A DNA stretch of 7,436 nucleotides from an uncultured Clostridia bacterium (GCA_947176675.1 CAMWRN010000115.1:1-7436); one strand, 5' to 3'; positions 1-6,653 are shown, counted from the first letter of the stretch. Made by a program: numbers and translations. The notes: generated from the letters alone by a model not told the origin.

Positions 1-810
1 GTCTATCAGGAACACCAGATTGAGAGGTTCACGCTCGTCGTGCTGAATTTCCTCCGCTTTCAGACCCACCAGCAGCAGCTTTGTCTCGCTGTTCCAAGGA
101 CAGTCGGAAAGCTCCGTCGTAACCGAAAACGGGTCGTCGGTGGTTGGCTGAGGATAGCTGTAATCAAAATAGTTGATGAATTCCTCAATACGCACCGCTT
201 CGGGATTGACATAATCACCGTACTCAATCATTCGGCGTACGTTTGCATAGGAAGCGGTGTCAACGTCCACGGAGAATGTAGACAGCGGATTTGCCGCCAC
301 GGATTTGTAGTCGCTTTCGACAATGCTGCTGTACTCCTCGGTGTTGAAGTAATCCTGATAACTGTATCTGTTGGACGCCGGCGCTGTTGGGTAAGATTCG
401 ATCCACGCGCCCGCACCCGATGCGTTGCCAGTGGGATAGGTATCGTCCGCAGGGGATTCATCTTTAACTCGTACATATTCATCCGCTTCAATTCCGACTA
501 TTCCTCCATCAACGGTGCTGCCATTGGAAGCACCGGCATCGGCATGCTGGAGAACACCCTCATTATAGGTTTCCCATTGGGTTGCCTGATAGGTTGCCTG
601 ATAAGTTTCCTGCGGAGCATAGTCAACGTCTGCACCTGCGTCTGCATCATCTGCATAGCCGCCGTCATAGCCGTTTTCCGCGTAGTTGCCGCCGCCTGTG
701 GTTTCATACATGGCATCGCCGCTCTTTTCACCGGACGAGCAAGCCGAAAGCATTCCCGCTGCGGTAAGTAACGCCATAACCGTACATAAAAATCTTTTTC
801 CGTTTTTCAT
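1..810 (-). CDS. YfbK-like von Willebrand factor A lipoprotein (3' end outside window)
   Basis: Only the first 270 residues are present; the frame is open to the window edge. The protein begins with a lipoprotein signal peptide (charged MKNGKR, hydrophobic stretch to about residue 20, lipobox LSAC with Cys24), so it should be tethered to the outer face of the membrane. Residues 25-145 are a low-complexity linker rich in Gly, Asp, Tyr and Ala, including a YQATYQAT tandem repeat. Residues 172-220 carry the hallmark of the vWF_A N-terminal domain of YfbK-type proteins: NPLSTFSVDVDTASYANVRR, then VRIEEFINYFDY. The visible sequence stops at LVFLID, where D270 should be the first Asp of the MIDAS metal site (DxSxS). 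The start ATG at 810 has a TAAGGAGG site 7 bases upstream, shared with the stop codon of the preceding serpin gene. Last visible gene of the sigma-factor operon. Family assignment is firm; the biological role is not known. Confidence 0.9.
   Translation of the reverse strand, partial: MKNGKRFLCTVMALLTAAGMLSACSSGEKSGDAMYETTGGGNYAENGYDGGYADDADAGADVDYAPQETYQATYQATQWETYNEGVLQHADAGASNGSTVDGGIVGIEADEYVRVKDESPADDTYPTGNASGAGAWIESYPTAPASNRYSYQDYFNTEEYSSIVESDYKSVAANPLSTFSVDVDTASYANVRRMIEYGDYVNPEAVRIEEFINYFDYSYPQPTTDDPFSVTTELSDCPWNSETKLLLVGLKAEEIQHDEREPLNLVFLID
580..603 (-). repeat. 12-bp perfect tandem repeat, two copies, inside the vWA gene linker
   Basis: The plus-strand unit GGTTGCCTGATA occurs at 580-591 and again at 592-603. 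It encodes YQAT twice (residues 70-77) in the flexible linker between the lipid anchor and the folded domain. In-frame repeats of this sort can change linker length by slippage without breaking the protein. Confidence 0.85.
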
Positions 811-817
811 AATAGTA

Positions 818-825
818 CCTCCTTA
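818..825 (-). promoter_or_regulatory. Ribosome binding site TAAGGAGG fused with the serpin B stop codon
   Basis: On the minus strand the TAA stop of serpin B (823-825) is the first triplet of TAAGGAGG, which sits 7 bases before the ATG of the vWA gene. A ribosome terminating on serpin B is therefore already on the next Shine-Dalgarno, which favours translational coupling. Seen directly in the sequence. Confidence 0.85.
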
Positions 826-2073
826 GATGTCCTGCATAACGCCCATGAAAAGCGTTTCGCCGGAAGCTGTTTTTATTTCGTATAAAAAGGGTCTGTCAAC
901 GGTAAACTCAATGATGTCCTCAGCAGGCATTGCCCCGCCCGCGTCCATTGCTACAAGCGTTGCCGCAGCGGCTTCCGTTCCCTCTTCGTCGCAAACTATT
1001 TTCGCCGCCTGTATTATTTCGGAAATATAAAGCGCTGCATCGCTGCTGTCCGCGATGCCTCCGAAGCTTGCGGAAGACGGGTCGAAAGCCTCCCGAACGC
1101 CCAGACGTTCAAGCATTTCCACCAAAGACCCGCCGCTTTTGCACTCGAATTTCGGCATATGGAGCACAACGTCTTTGATGCCGTACTCCATCTCAAATTC
1201 GGCGTTAAGCTCGTCAATGCTCATTTCCGCGATAAGATCGGCGATTTGGGCAGTATCGTCAATCGGCAGATACACCGTCATGTAAGAGCCGTCCGTATAG
1301 AACATCTGCACCGATTTGAACCGCTTTCCCTCGCCGTACTGCAAATGCTTTGTCATATGCATTGTAGGTACTTGAACCGTACCGCCCGTGCCGTGAAAAT
1401 CGCGGTCGCGGGTCGAATATTCGTCAAATTTGAAAAGCCACTCGTTTTTAAAGTACAGCGCGTTCACCAACGCAAGCCGCGCGTCCTCGGAAAGCGGCGC
1501 GTTCAGCAGTTCGGGTATCATTCCCTTTGTAGCTTTTGACACACGGCTGTTGAGCCTTTTGACGAAATTATCCGATGTAAGGTCGCTGACAAAGCTTTCC
1601 GCAGCGAAAACCTCTTTCAGGGTGTCGCCGTAGCCGTCTTTGAGACCCTCCAGACGGTCGGATATCCACGCGAAATTCGCCGTATCTACAGTCTTGGAGC
1701 CGTCAAGCTCCGATATGATCCTGCCGCAGTCGGCAAGCATATCCTCTTTAGAGCCGTAGCCGAACAGATCAAGCAGCTCCTTTTCCGTGGCAGACCCGCT
1801 GTCCGCCCCCGCAGCAGCCATACTCAGCGCAAGCTTCGCACTCAACGGCGAGATAACGAAGCTGTCCTGCTCTTTTAGATATTCTTTCAGGAATGCTCCA
1901 TTGAAGCTGCTGAAAATCTCCTCAGTGGAGTACACCGCGTCGGCTTGAACTCTTTCCGTTTCCGCCGCAGTTTCTGCGGGTATGTTATTGGTTTCGGAGG
2001 AAGAACAGGCGGAAAATATTCCCGCGACCGTTACGGCAGCAACTGCTGCCGCCAATGCTCTTAGTTTTTTCAT
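823..2073 (-). CDS. Serpin B: surface lipoprotein serine/cysteine protease inhibitor
   Basis: A 416-residue serpin. The N-terminus MKKLRALAAA plus a hydrophobic stretch ends in FSAC (Cys23), a slightly atypical lipobox, followed by a Ser/Thr/Glu-rich linker to about residue 50. Serpin landmarks in order: FVISPLSAKLALSMAAAGA (72-90), NALYFKNEW (204-212), VPTMHM (235-240), the hinge EEGTEAAAAT (363-372), and the C-terminal signature FTVDRPFLYEI (390-400). The hinge, with small Ala residues at P12-P9, is that of an inhibitory serpin, which traps a protease by inserting the cleaved loop into beta-sheet A. Counting 17 residues from E363 puts P1-P1' at G379-G380, but the loop after the hinge is five residues longer than in serpin A, so the true cleavage site is uncertain; M382 or A384 are alternatives. 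It follows serpin A after 13 bases, with a GGTGAGG-like ribosome site, and is clearly its paralogue. Serpins are rare in bacteria; lipid-anchored or secreted ones are known from gut clostridia (siropins), Tannerella (miropin) and cellulosome producers. No dockerin is present. Confidence 0.96.
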   Translation of the reverse strand: MKKLRALAAAVAAVTVAGIFSACSSSETNNIPAETAAETERVQADAVYSTEEIFSSFNGAFLKEYLKEQDSFVISPLSAKLALSMAAAGADSGSATEKELLDLFGYGSKEDMLADCGRIISELDGSKTVDTANFAWISDRLEGLKDGYGDTLKEVFAAESFVSDLTSDNFVKRLNSRVSKATKGMIPELLNAPLSEDARLALVNALYFKNEWLFKFDEYSTRDRDFHGTGGTVQVPTMHMTKHLQYGEGKRFKSVQMFYTDGSYMTVYLPIDDTAQIADLIAEMSIDELNAEFEMEYGIKDVVLHMPKFECKSGGSLVEMLERLGVREAFDPSSASFGGIADSSDAALYISEIIQAAKIVCDEEGTEAAAATLVAMDAGGAMPAEDIIEFTVDRPFLYEIKTASGETLFMGVMQDI

Positions 2074-2086
2074 TTTACCTCACCTT

Positions 2087-3391
2087 TCAATTAATATCAG
2101 TAATAACGCCCATAAACAGTGTCTCGCCAGACGGGGACTCTATCGTGTAAAGGAACGGTCGGTCAACTGTAAGCACGATAGGGGCTAACGCTTCAATAAA
2201 AACAACTACAGTAGCAGCGGCAGCCTCTGTTCCGTCTTCATGGCAGATTATTTTTGCAGCCTGTATCACGTCCGAAATCACAAGAAGCTCTCCATTGGTC
2301 ATGCCGCTGAAATCCGCCGTTCCGTCGGTGAAGCAGTCATTAACACCCAAACTTTTGAATGCCTCCACAAGCGAATCCTTATAATCGCACTCGAACGGCG
2401 GTATTGTCAAATCAACACACGCGGTGATGTAATCGGCGTCTATAGCCGCCGAAAGCTCCTCCTCGGACATTTCCGCTATAATATCGGTGACAAGCTTATT
2501 TTCATCGGTCGGCAGGAAAATTTTCATAGACGAACCGTCCGTATACATCAGCCTTACAGACTTGAAAGTCTCCCCATCAGAATAGTACATATCCTCAGTC
2601 ATGCTCATCGCGGGAGCGTTCTCGTTGTAGCCGTTCACACCGTAAAATCCTCTCGGATATCTGTCGTCAAAGTGATTGACCCACTCGTTTTTGAAGTACA
2701 GCGTGTTCACTAACGCAAGCCAAGCGTCATCGGACAGCGGTTCGCTGAGCATATCCTTTATCAGACCGTTGGTATTTTTCTCCACCCAGCCGTTAAGCTC
2801 GTCAACAAAGCCTTGGGAAGTAAGGTCACTGGTAAAGCTTTCCGCACGGAAAATATCCGTCAGACTGCTTCTGAAGTCGGAATTCAGTTCCCCTGCCGCG
2901 TCGGAGACCCACACGGAATTTTTCGCGGACAGACTGCCGTCCTCACGGTTCAGCTCCTCCATAAGCTTTTTGCCCACTTCGATCATCTCCGCTTTGCTGC
3001 TGTAGCCGAACAATCCCAGAAGCTCTTTTTCAGTTGAAGAACCCTCCCCCGCGCCCATAGCCGCCATGCTCATGGCAAACTTCGCGCTTGCAGGAGATAT
3101 AACAAAGCTTTCACCGTTACGCGCCGCGTATTTCAAGAACGCAATTTCAAAGTTCCCCTCTGAACTGTCAGTATCTGTTCGGGAAGGTTCCCCAATGCCT
3201 GTATCCATATCCTGCACGCCGGTTTCCGCTGAGGGGACTATATCCGAAGTGTTGTCGATAGTTTCCGACCAAGCCGAAGTCTCTTCCTCCGCAAGACAGG
3301 TCACGGTCTGCACCTCGTCATCGGGTGCGGGACACCCTGTCAGTGTAAGCGTACAAGCCAAAGCCGCTGATAACAAAGCTTTTCTTTTCAT
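2087..3391 (-). CDS. Serpin A: surface lipoprotein protease inhibitor
   Basis: A 434-residue serpin with a textbook lipoprotein signal (MKRK, hydrophobic core, LTGC with Cys20), then a 60-residue acidic, Ser/Thr-rich linker that would hold the inhibitor away from the membrane. The serpin fold starts near residue 80: FVISPASAKFAMSMAAMGA, NTLYFKNEW, the hinge EDGTEAAAAT (385-394) and the signature LTVDRPFLYTI (407-417). The spacing from hinge E385 to the bait bond and on to RPF is the same as in alpha-1-antitrypsin, which places P1-P1' at A401-L402, with P4-P2 being F-I-E. A small P1 residue fits an elastase-like or subtilisin-like target, though this is inference. Translation should be coupled to the anti-sigma gene: only 3 bases separate its TGA from this ATG, and the AAAGGGGAG ribosome site (3401-3409) lies inside the anti-sigma gene, 9 bases from the start. 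Family assignment is firm; the protease it inhibits is not known. Confidence 0.97.
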   Translation of the reverse strand: MKRKALLSAALACTLTLTGCPAPDDEVQTVTCLAEEETSAWSETIDNTSDIVPSAETGVQDMDTGIGEPSRTDTDSSEGNFEIAFLKYAARNGESFVISPASAKFAMSMAAMGAGEGSSTEKELLGLFGYSSKAEMIEVGKKLMEELNREDGSLSAKNSVWVSDAAGELNSDFRSSLTDIFRAESFTSDLTSQGFVDELNGWVEKNTNGLIKDMLSEPLSDDAWLALVNTLYFKNEWVNHFDDRYPRGFYGVNGYNENAPAMSMTEDMYYSDGETFKSVRLMYTDGSSMKIFLPTDENKLVTDIIAEMSEEELSAAIDADYITACVDLTIPPFECDYKDSLVEAFKSLGVNDCFTDGTADFSGMTNGELLVISDVIQAAKIICHEDGTEAAAATVVVFIEALAPIVLTVDRPFLYTIESPSGETLFMGVITDIN

Positions 3392-3394
3392 AGG

Positions 3395-4357
3395 TCAATT
3401 CTCCCCTTTCAGTTCATGCCATTTTTTAACAAGCGTATCCGCGTCCGCGCTGTAGGAAAATTTCATGCGGTCGTAGAAAAAATCGTCAATTCCGTTTTGA
3501 GGATAGATAACGTCCACTGCCGATTCATCGTCAAGCGTTACCCAGCCGTTGTGGAAAATAATTCCCCCATCCAGCGTGATCTCTATCTGAGGCGCGTTCT
3601 CAAAAGCAAGGCTGTAGCCCTCCCCGTCGTTTTTCAGCGGAAGCACGTAGCTTCGGTTTTCAAGCAGCCTGTATGGCGTTGCGCTCTCAATGGTGATATT
3701 TTCCGTCTCGCGGGTGTCAGCGTTCTCGGCTGTAAGCTCGTAGCAGACCGTTCCGCCTCGGCTGTAAGCTCTGTCCACATAAGCGTTCACGATAACGTCC
3801 GTGTGTATCAGAACGTTTGCCTCAACAAAGAAATCGTCTCCCGACGTTTCGCCTGTCGGAACATCTTCAACCGCCTCCGCAGGAGCAAGATTCAAACTTT
3901 CGTACAGCACTGTTCCCACCGAAATATTTTCGTCCGACGGAACAGTTTCCGCCGCCCCTCCGTCAAAATCCGAATCGTCATAGCCGTTTTCACTCTCGGC
4001 AGCATCGTAGGCGGCCTCCTGATCAACATTCGGAGCAGCAGGATTTACTTCCGCGCTGTTTTGCATATTTCCGCCCGAACCGGCAGCCATATCGGAAGTA
4101 TTTACACCTCTGAACGCTGTCTGAAAAGCTGCCGGAAGCATTATCAGCACAGCTGCCGCAGCCAGCGCCGCCCGCAAAGCTGTCTTTCTGAAAGTAATTG
4201 ATTTTTTCACGGGACTGGAAGTCACGCCGCTTATGTCCTCGGAATTTTTTTCGTCAAGACCGCGCTCAATCCGCTCCCAGAGAGCGTCCATGTCGGGCGC
4301 GTTCTGTTCCGCATGAGTCTTGTACAGTTCTTTTATTTTTTTATCGTTAAAGTTCAT
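3395..4357 (-). CDS. Membrane-anchored anti-sigma factor-like protein
   Basis: A 320-residue protein encoded directly after the ECF sigma factor and overlapping it by four bases (ATGA), the usual arrangement of a sigma/anti-sigma pair. The N-terminal 55 residues are cytoplasmic and charged, with an APDMDALWERIERGLDEK segment (20-37) typical of the sigma-binding region of clostridial anti-sigma proteins. One membrane segment follows at about 59-78, rich in Ala and Leu and flanked by Arg/Lys on the inner side. Outside are an acidic linker (about 85-175, Asn/Ala/Glu/Asp/Gly-rich) and a globular domain of about 145 residues (176-320) that I do not recognise. There is no HxxxCxxC zinc motif; the only Cys is C205, so it is not a zinc-binding (ZAS) anti-sigma. 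It would hold the sigma factor at the membrane and release it on an outside signal. Role inferred from position and topology, not from a full domain match. Confidence 0.82.
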   Translation of the reverse strand: MNFNDKKIKELYKTHAEQNAPDMDALWERIERGLDEKNSEDISGVTSSPVKKSITFRKTALRAALAAAAVLIMLPAAFQTAFRGVNTSDMAAGSGGNMQNSAEVNPAAPNVDQEAAYDAAESENGYDDSDFDGGAAETVPSDENISVGTVLYESLNLAPAEAVEDVPTGETSGDDFFVEANVLIHTDVIVNAYVDRAYSRGGTVCYELTAENADTRETENITIESATPYRLLENRSYVLPLKNDGEGYSLAFENAPQIEITLDGGIIFHNGWVTLDDESAVDVIYPQNGIDDFFYDRMKFSYSADADTLVKKWHELKGEN

Positions 4358-4908
4358 ACCGACTGCGCCTCCCCGACAAATTTTTGCAGCTTTGACACTG
4401 CGTTACGGTATTTCCATGTGACCGTACCAAGCGGTTTTCCCACTATTGCTGCTATCTCCTTAAATGTAAGCTCTGCAAGGATATGCATATTGACGATCTC
4501 CCGCTCGCTTTCGTCCAGCGTTTCCAGAGCCTCCGCCACAGCCATATTTCCCGTTACCGTTTCCTCGGTAGACAGACTGTCCGCAAGCTCGGCAGCCGCA
4601 CCCTCTTCGCTGTCGCTGTTAAGTGACAGCTGTTCTCGGCTTTTCTTTTTCAGAAAGTCCAGCGCCATATTTCTTGCGATCGTGACAAGCCATCGCTTGT
4701 GCTTCCCGCCGAAGCAGTAAGTATCGGCTATCCGCCACAGCTTCAGAAAAAATTCCGACGTAACGTCCTCCGCGTCATGGCTGCTGCGGAGAATCTGGTA
4801 CACGCACTGATATATTGTTTTTCCGTATTCCTCGTAAATTTCTTTCAGACCCTGCCTGTCACCCTGCTGTATGAGCGTTATCCTGCGCTCAAACTGCCTG
4901 TCCGTCAT
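4354..4908 (-). CDS. ECF-family RNA polymerase sigma factor
   Basis: A 184-residue sigma-70 protein of the extracytoplasmic function class, having only regions 2 and 4. Region 2 spans about 22-91: DAEDVTSEFFLKLWR (45-59) is the conserved core-binding helix, and KRWLVTIARNMALDFLKKK (71-89) is region 2.3-2.4, which melts and reads the -10 element. A Ser/Glu-rich linker (about 92-120) follows. Region 4 spans about 123-177, with the helix-turn-helix TFKEIAAIVGKPLGTVTWKY that reads the -35 element. Start chosen at 4908 because GGGGTGA (4916-4922) lies 7 bases upstream. It heads the operon that encodes its probable anti-sigma partner and the surface proteins, so it probably drives its own operon. 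The genuine target promoter could not be identified by eye. Confidence 0.96.
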   Translation of the reverse strand: MTDRQFERRITLIQQGDRQGLKEIYEEYGKTIYQCVYQILRSSHDAEDVTSEFFLKLWRIADTYCFGGKHKRWLVTIARNMALDFLKKKSREQLSLNSDSEEGAAAELADSLSTEETVTGNMAVAEALETLDESEREIVNMHILAELTFKEIAAIVGKPLGTVTWKYRNAVSKLQKFVGEAQSV

Positions 4909-4929
4909 ACCGTTCTCACCCCTTTAATA

Positions 4930-4963
4930 CTAATTTTTTGTCTACACTTTGATAAAAAATTAG
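4930..4963. repeat. Perfect 10-bp inverted repeat in the leader of the sigma-factor operon
   Basis: CTAATTTTTT (4930-4939) and AAAAAATTAG (4954-4963) are exact reverse complements separated by 14 bases. The element sits 21 bases upstream of the sigma start codon, between the candidate -10 box and the ribosome site. It could be a binding site for a dimeric regulator or an AU-only RNA hairpin near the ribosome site. It is not followed by a T-run in the direction of transcription, so it is unlikely to be a terminator. Confidence 0.7.
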
Positions 4964-5001
4964 GATTTGCGGACTTACGTAATTAATTTTAATGTCCACT
5001 A

Positions 5002-5007
5002 ATTATA
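5002..5007 (-). promoter_or_regulatory. Candidate -10 box (TATAAT) for the sigma/serpin operon
   Basis: An exact TATAAT on the minus strand, about 94 bases before the sigma start codon and downstream of the terminator of the preceding gene. No good TTGACA box stands 16-18 bases upstream; that stretch is A-rich. In such AT-rich DNA a chance match is possible, so the call is tentative. Confidence 0.35.
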
Positions 5008-5081
5008 ATACGATTTTTCATCATAGTTTTTATGGGTACAATTGCTACAAATCTTAGATAAAATTTTTATGCAAACCCAAC

Positions 5082-5113
5082 AAAAAAGGCGTACCCGTTC
5101 CAACGAGTACGCC
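5082..5113 (-). terminator. Rho-independent terminator of the 508-residue protein gene
   Basis: On the minus strand GGCGTAC (5113-5107) pairs with GTACGCC (5094-5088), a 7-bp GC-rich stem. After one mismatch the pairing continues with CGTT/AACG, leaving a very small loop, and a run of six T follows (5087-5082). It lies 13 bases beyond the stop codon of the gene at 5127. On the plus strand no T-run follows, so it works in one direction only. It separates the pyrE side of the window from the sigma/serpin operon. Confidence 0.9.
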
Positions 5114-5126
5114 CAAATCAGTCGTT

Positions 5127-6653
5127 TTATACGATTTTATTAAGTTCCTCAAGAAGATTTTTCTTTGCTTCAAGGCTCTGCATTCCCTTGGAGAAAATAC
5201 AGTCCATACGGTAGCGGATATAGTCCTCGTAAAGCTTTGTGCCAAAAACATTTTCGTTCAGCAGCTTTGTATAGGAAACCGCGTCCATGTTGCCTGAAAT
5301 AACATACAGAAGCTTTTCCAGAGACATCATCTTCTTATCGTCGTCGGAAAGATTCTTAGACGCAGGAAGTGCGTTGATCTCAACCAAAACGTTCCTCTTG
5401 TCCGAACGGATAGTGTAACCGTTCGATTCAAGATCACCGAAAACACGTATAATATTGGTCTTGAGGGCAGGTCCCGCAAACGGGAACATTCTCAAAGGCA
5501 AATCCTCTTCCTTAACGTCAACGTAAATAGCCTTGTCGCTGGCCGGGGCAAGGATAACCTTGTAGATATCCGTGAACCAGTAGTCGCTGCCGTCCTTGTA
5601 GGTAATAGGATACTTATAACCCTTCATGCCGGAGCTGAGCGCAAAATCAAGCACGGGCTCACGGCTCGCACTGTAGTATTCATCGTGATTTTTGGCGCAC
5701 TTATCCGAAACGATCTTGGTGATTCTTGAAACAGTAAATTCTCCCATATCATTCTTGTCGCCGTCAAGGAACGTTCTCACGCCGTCAAAAGTATTCTTCT
5801 GCAAATCCTCGGCAAAGCTTGACGCGCGGATATAGTCCTTGTTGAACTTGCTCATCACGTTGACCATAACGTCATCATTAATAAGACCGTCAGCTTCGTT
5901 GTAGTCATAATTTTCCATAACGCACTTTTTCAGCGCGCCCTTGAGAGCAGTCTCTTCGTCCTTGTCAATGCCAGTAAAAGCAAAACGGTCGTATACCTGT
6001 TCCATCATCACATCGAGAGGCACCTCGCCGCTGATGTATTTGAAACGGTCGTTGTTGAGGAGTACAGCCATTTTCGGCAGTATCTTCTGCTTGGCGGTCT
6101 CACCGGTTGTGATCTTGTTGGACATCATTCCCAGACAAACAAGGAACTCGGCATAATCCTTCATAATATCCTGTTCGTTGAGATAATTGAAGAAATATCC
6201 GTAAACATAACCTGCGAAAAACTCTTTAAGGCTGTTGAACAGATCGGGATTTCTGCCAATTTCGGCTATGTACTTATCTTTGAAAGCGGCAACGTCTGTT
6301 ACGGCAATTGACTTCTTTCCGCCGTTAAGCGCAGTAAGCTGCTTTTCCTGACCCTTGAAAAAGAGTTTAAGATACGTGTTGTATCGCGGTTCCTTTGCGC
6401 CGCTGCGTTTATCCTCGCAGAAAGTCCAGATAAGAAAAGCTCTGTGCATATTTTTAACCGCATCGGAAGAACTCTCAACCAAATTTTTCACATCGATATC
6501 AACATTCTGACCGAACTTGGAGTTCTTGTTGAAATCGGCGAGAATTTTTTCGATCTCCTCCTTAAAAGCGGCATAGGCAGGAGATTTCTCCATAAATATC
6601 ACCGAGTCCAGTATCTCGGAACCGGCAACCGTCAAATCGAAAACGACACTCAT
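5127..6653 (-). CDS. Unrecognised soluble protein of 508 residues
   Basis: I do not recognise this protein. Two ATG codons stand in tandem (6656 and 6653); GGAG (6660-6663) lies only 3 bases from the first but 6 from the second, so the second is preferred. There is no signal peptide and no clear membrane segment; the sequence is Lys/Asp/Glu-rich and appears mainly helical, so it is probably cytoplasmic. Visible traits are an aromatic patch (EFFAGYVYGYFFNY, about 145-158), scattered rather than paired Cys, a central acidic region (about 228-305), a Tyr/Trp-containing stretch, KGYKYPITYKDGSDYWFTD (about 344-362), that looks like beta-structure, and a helical C-terminus ending LLEELNKIV. No nucleotide-binding or catalytic motif stands out. 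It lies downstream of pyrE on the same strand after 105 bases and ends at a strong terminator. Codon use and composition look like those of its neighbours, so recent transfer is not suggested. Confidence 0.85.
   Translation of the reverse strand: MSVVFDLTVAGSEILDSVIFMEKSPAYAAFKEEIEKILADFNKNSKFGQNVDIDVKNLVESSSDAVKNMHRAFLIWTFCEDKRSGAKEPRYNTYLKLFFKGQEKQLTALNGGKKSIAVTDVAAFKDKYIAEIGRNPDLFNSLKEFFAGYVYGYFFNYLNEQDIMKDYAEFLVCLGMMSNKITTGETAKQKILPKMAVLLNNDRFKYISGEVPLDVMMEQVYDRFAFTGIDKDEETALKGALKKCVMENYDYNEADGLINDDVMVNVMSKFNKDYIRASSFAEDLQKNTFDGVRTFLDGDKNDMGEFTVSRITKIVSDKCAKNHDEYYSASREPVLDFALSSGMKGYKYPITYKDGSDYWFTDIYKVILAPASDKAIYVDVKEEDLPLRMFPFAGPALKTNIIRVFGDLESNGYTIRSDKRNVLVEINALPASKNLSDDDKKMMSLEKLLYVISGNMDAVSYTKLLNENVFGTKLYEDYIRYRMDCIFSKGMQSLEAKKNLLEELNKIV

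Noticed and set aside
40..771. Long plus-strand open frame opposite the vWA gene
   Set aside because: It is antisense to a gene with a recognisable lipobox and vWF_A motifs, has no ribosome site and encodes a Cys/Arg-rich product without family traits.
3416..4201. Long plus-strand open frame opposite the anti-sigma gene
   Set aside because: Shadow of the anti-sigma coding frame; Arg/Val/Ser-rich without motifs, and the minus-strand gene is supported by overlap, ribosome site and membrane segment.
4970..5000. ECF-type self promoter (TGGACA with a CGTA element downstream)
   Set aside because: The spacing of about 13 bases is too short for ECF promoters and the boxes are weak matches in AT-rich DNA.
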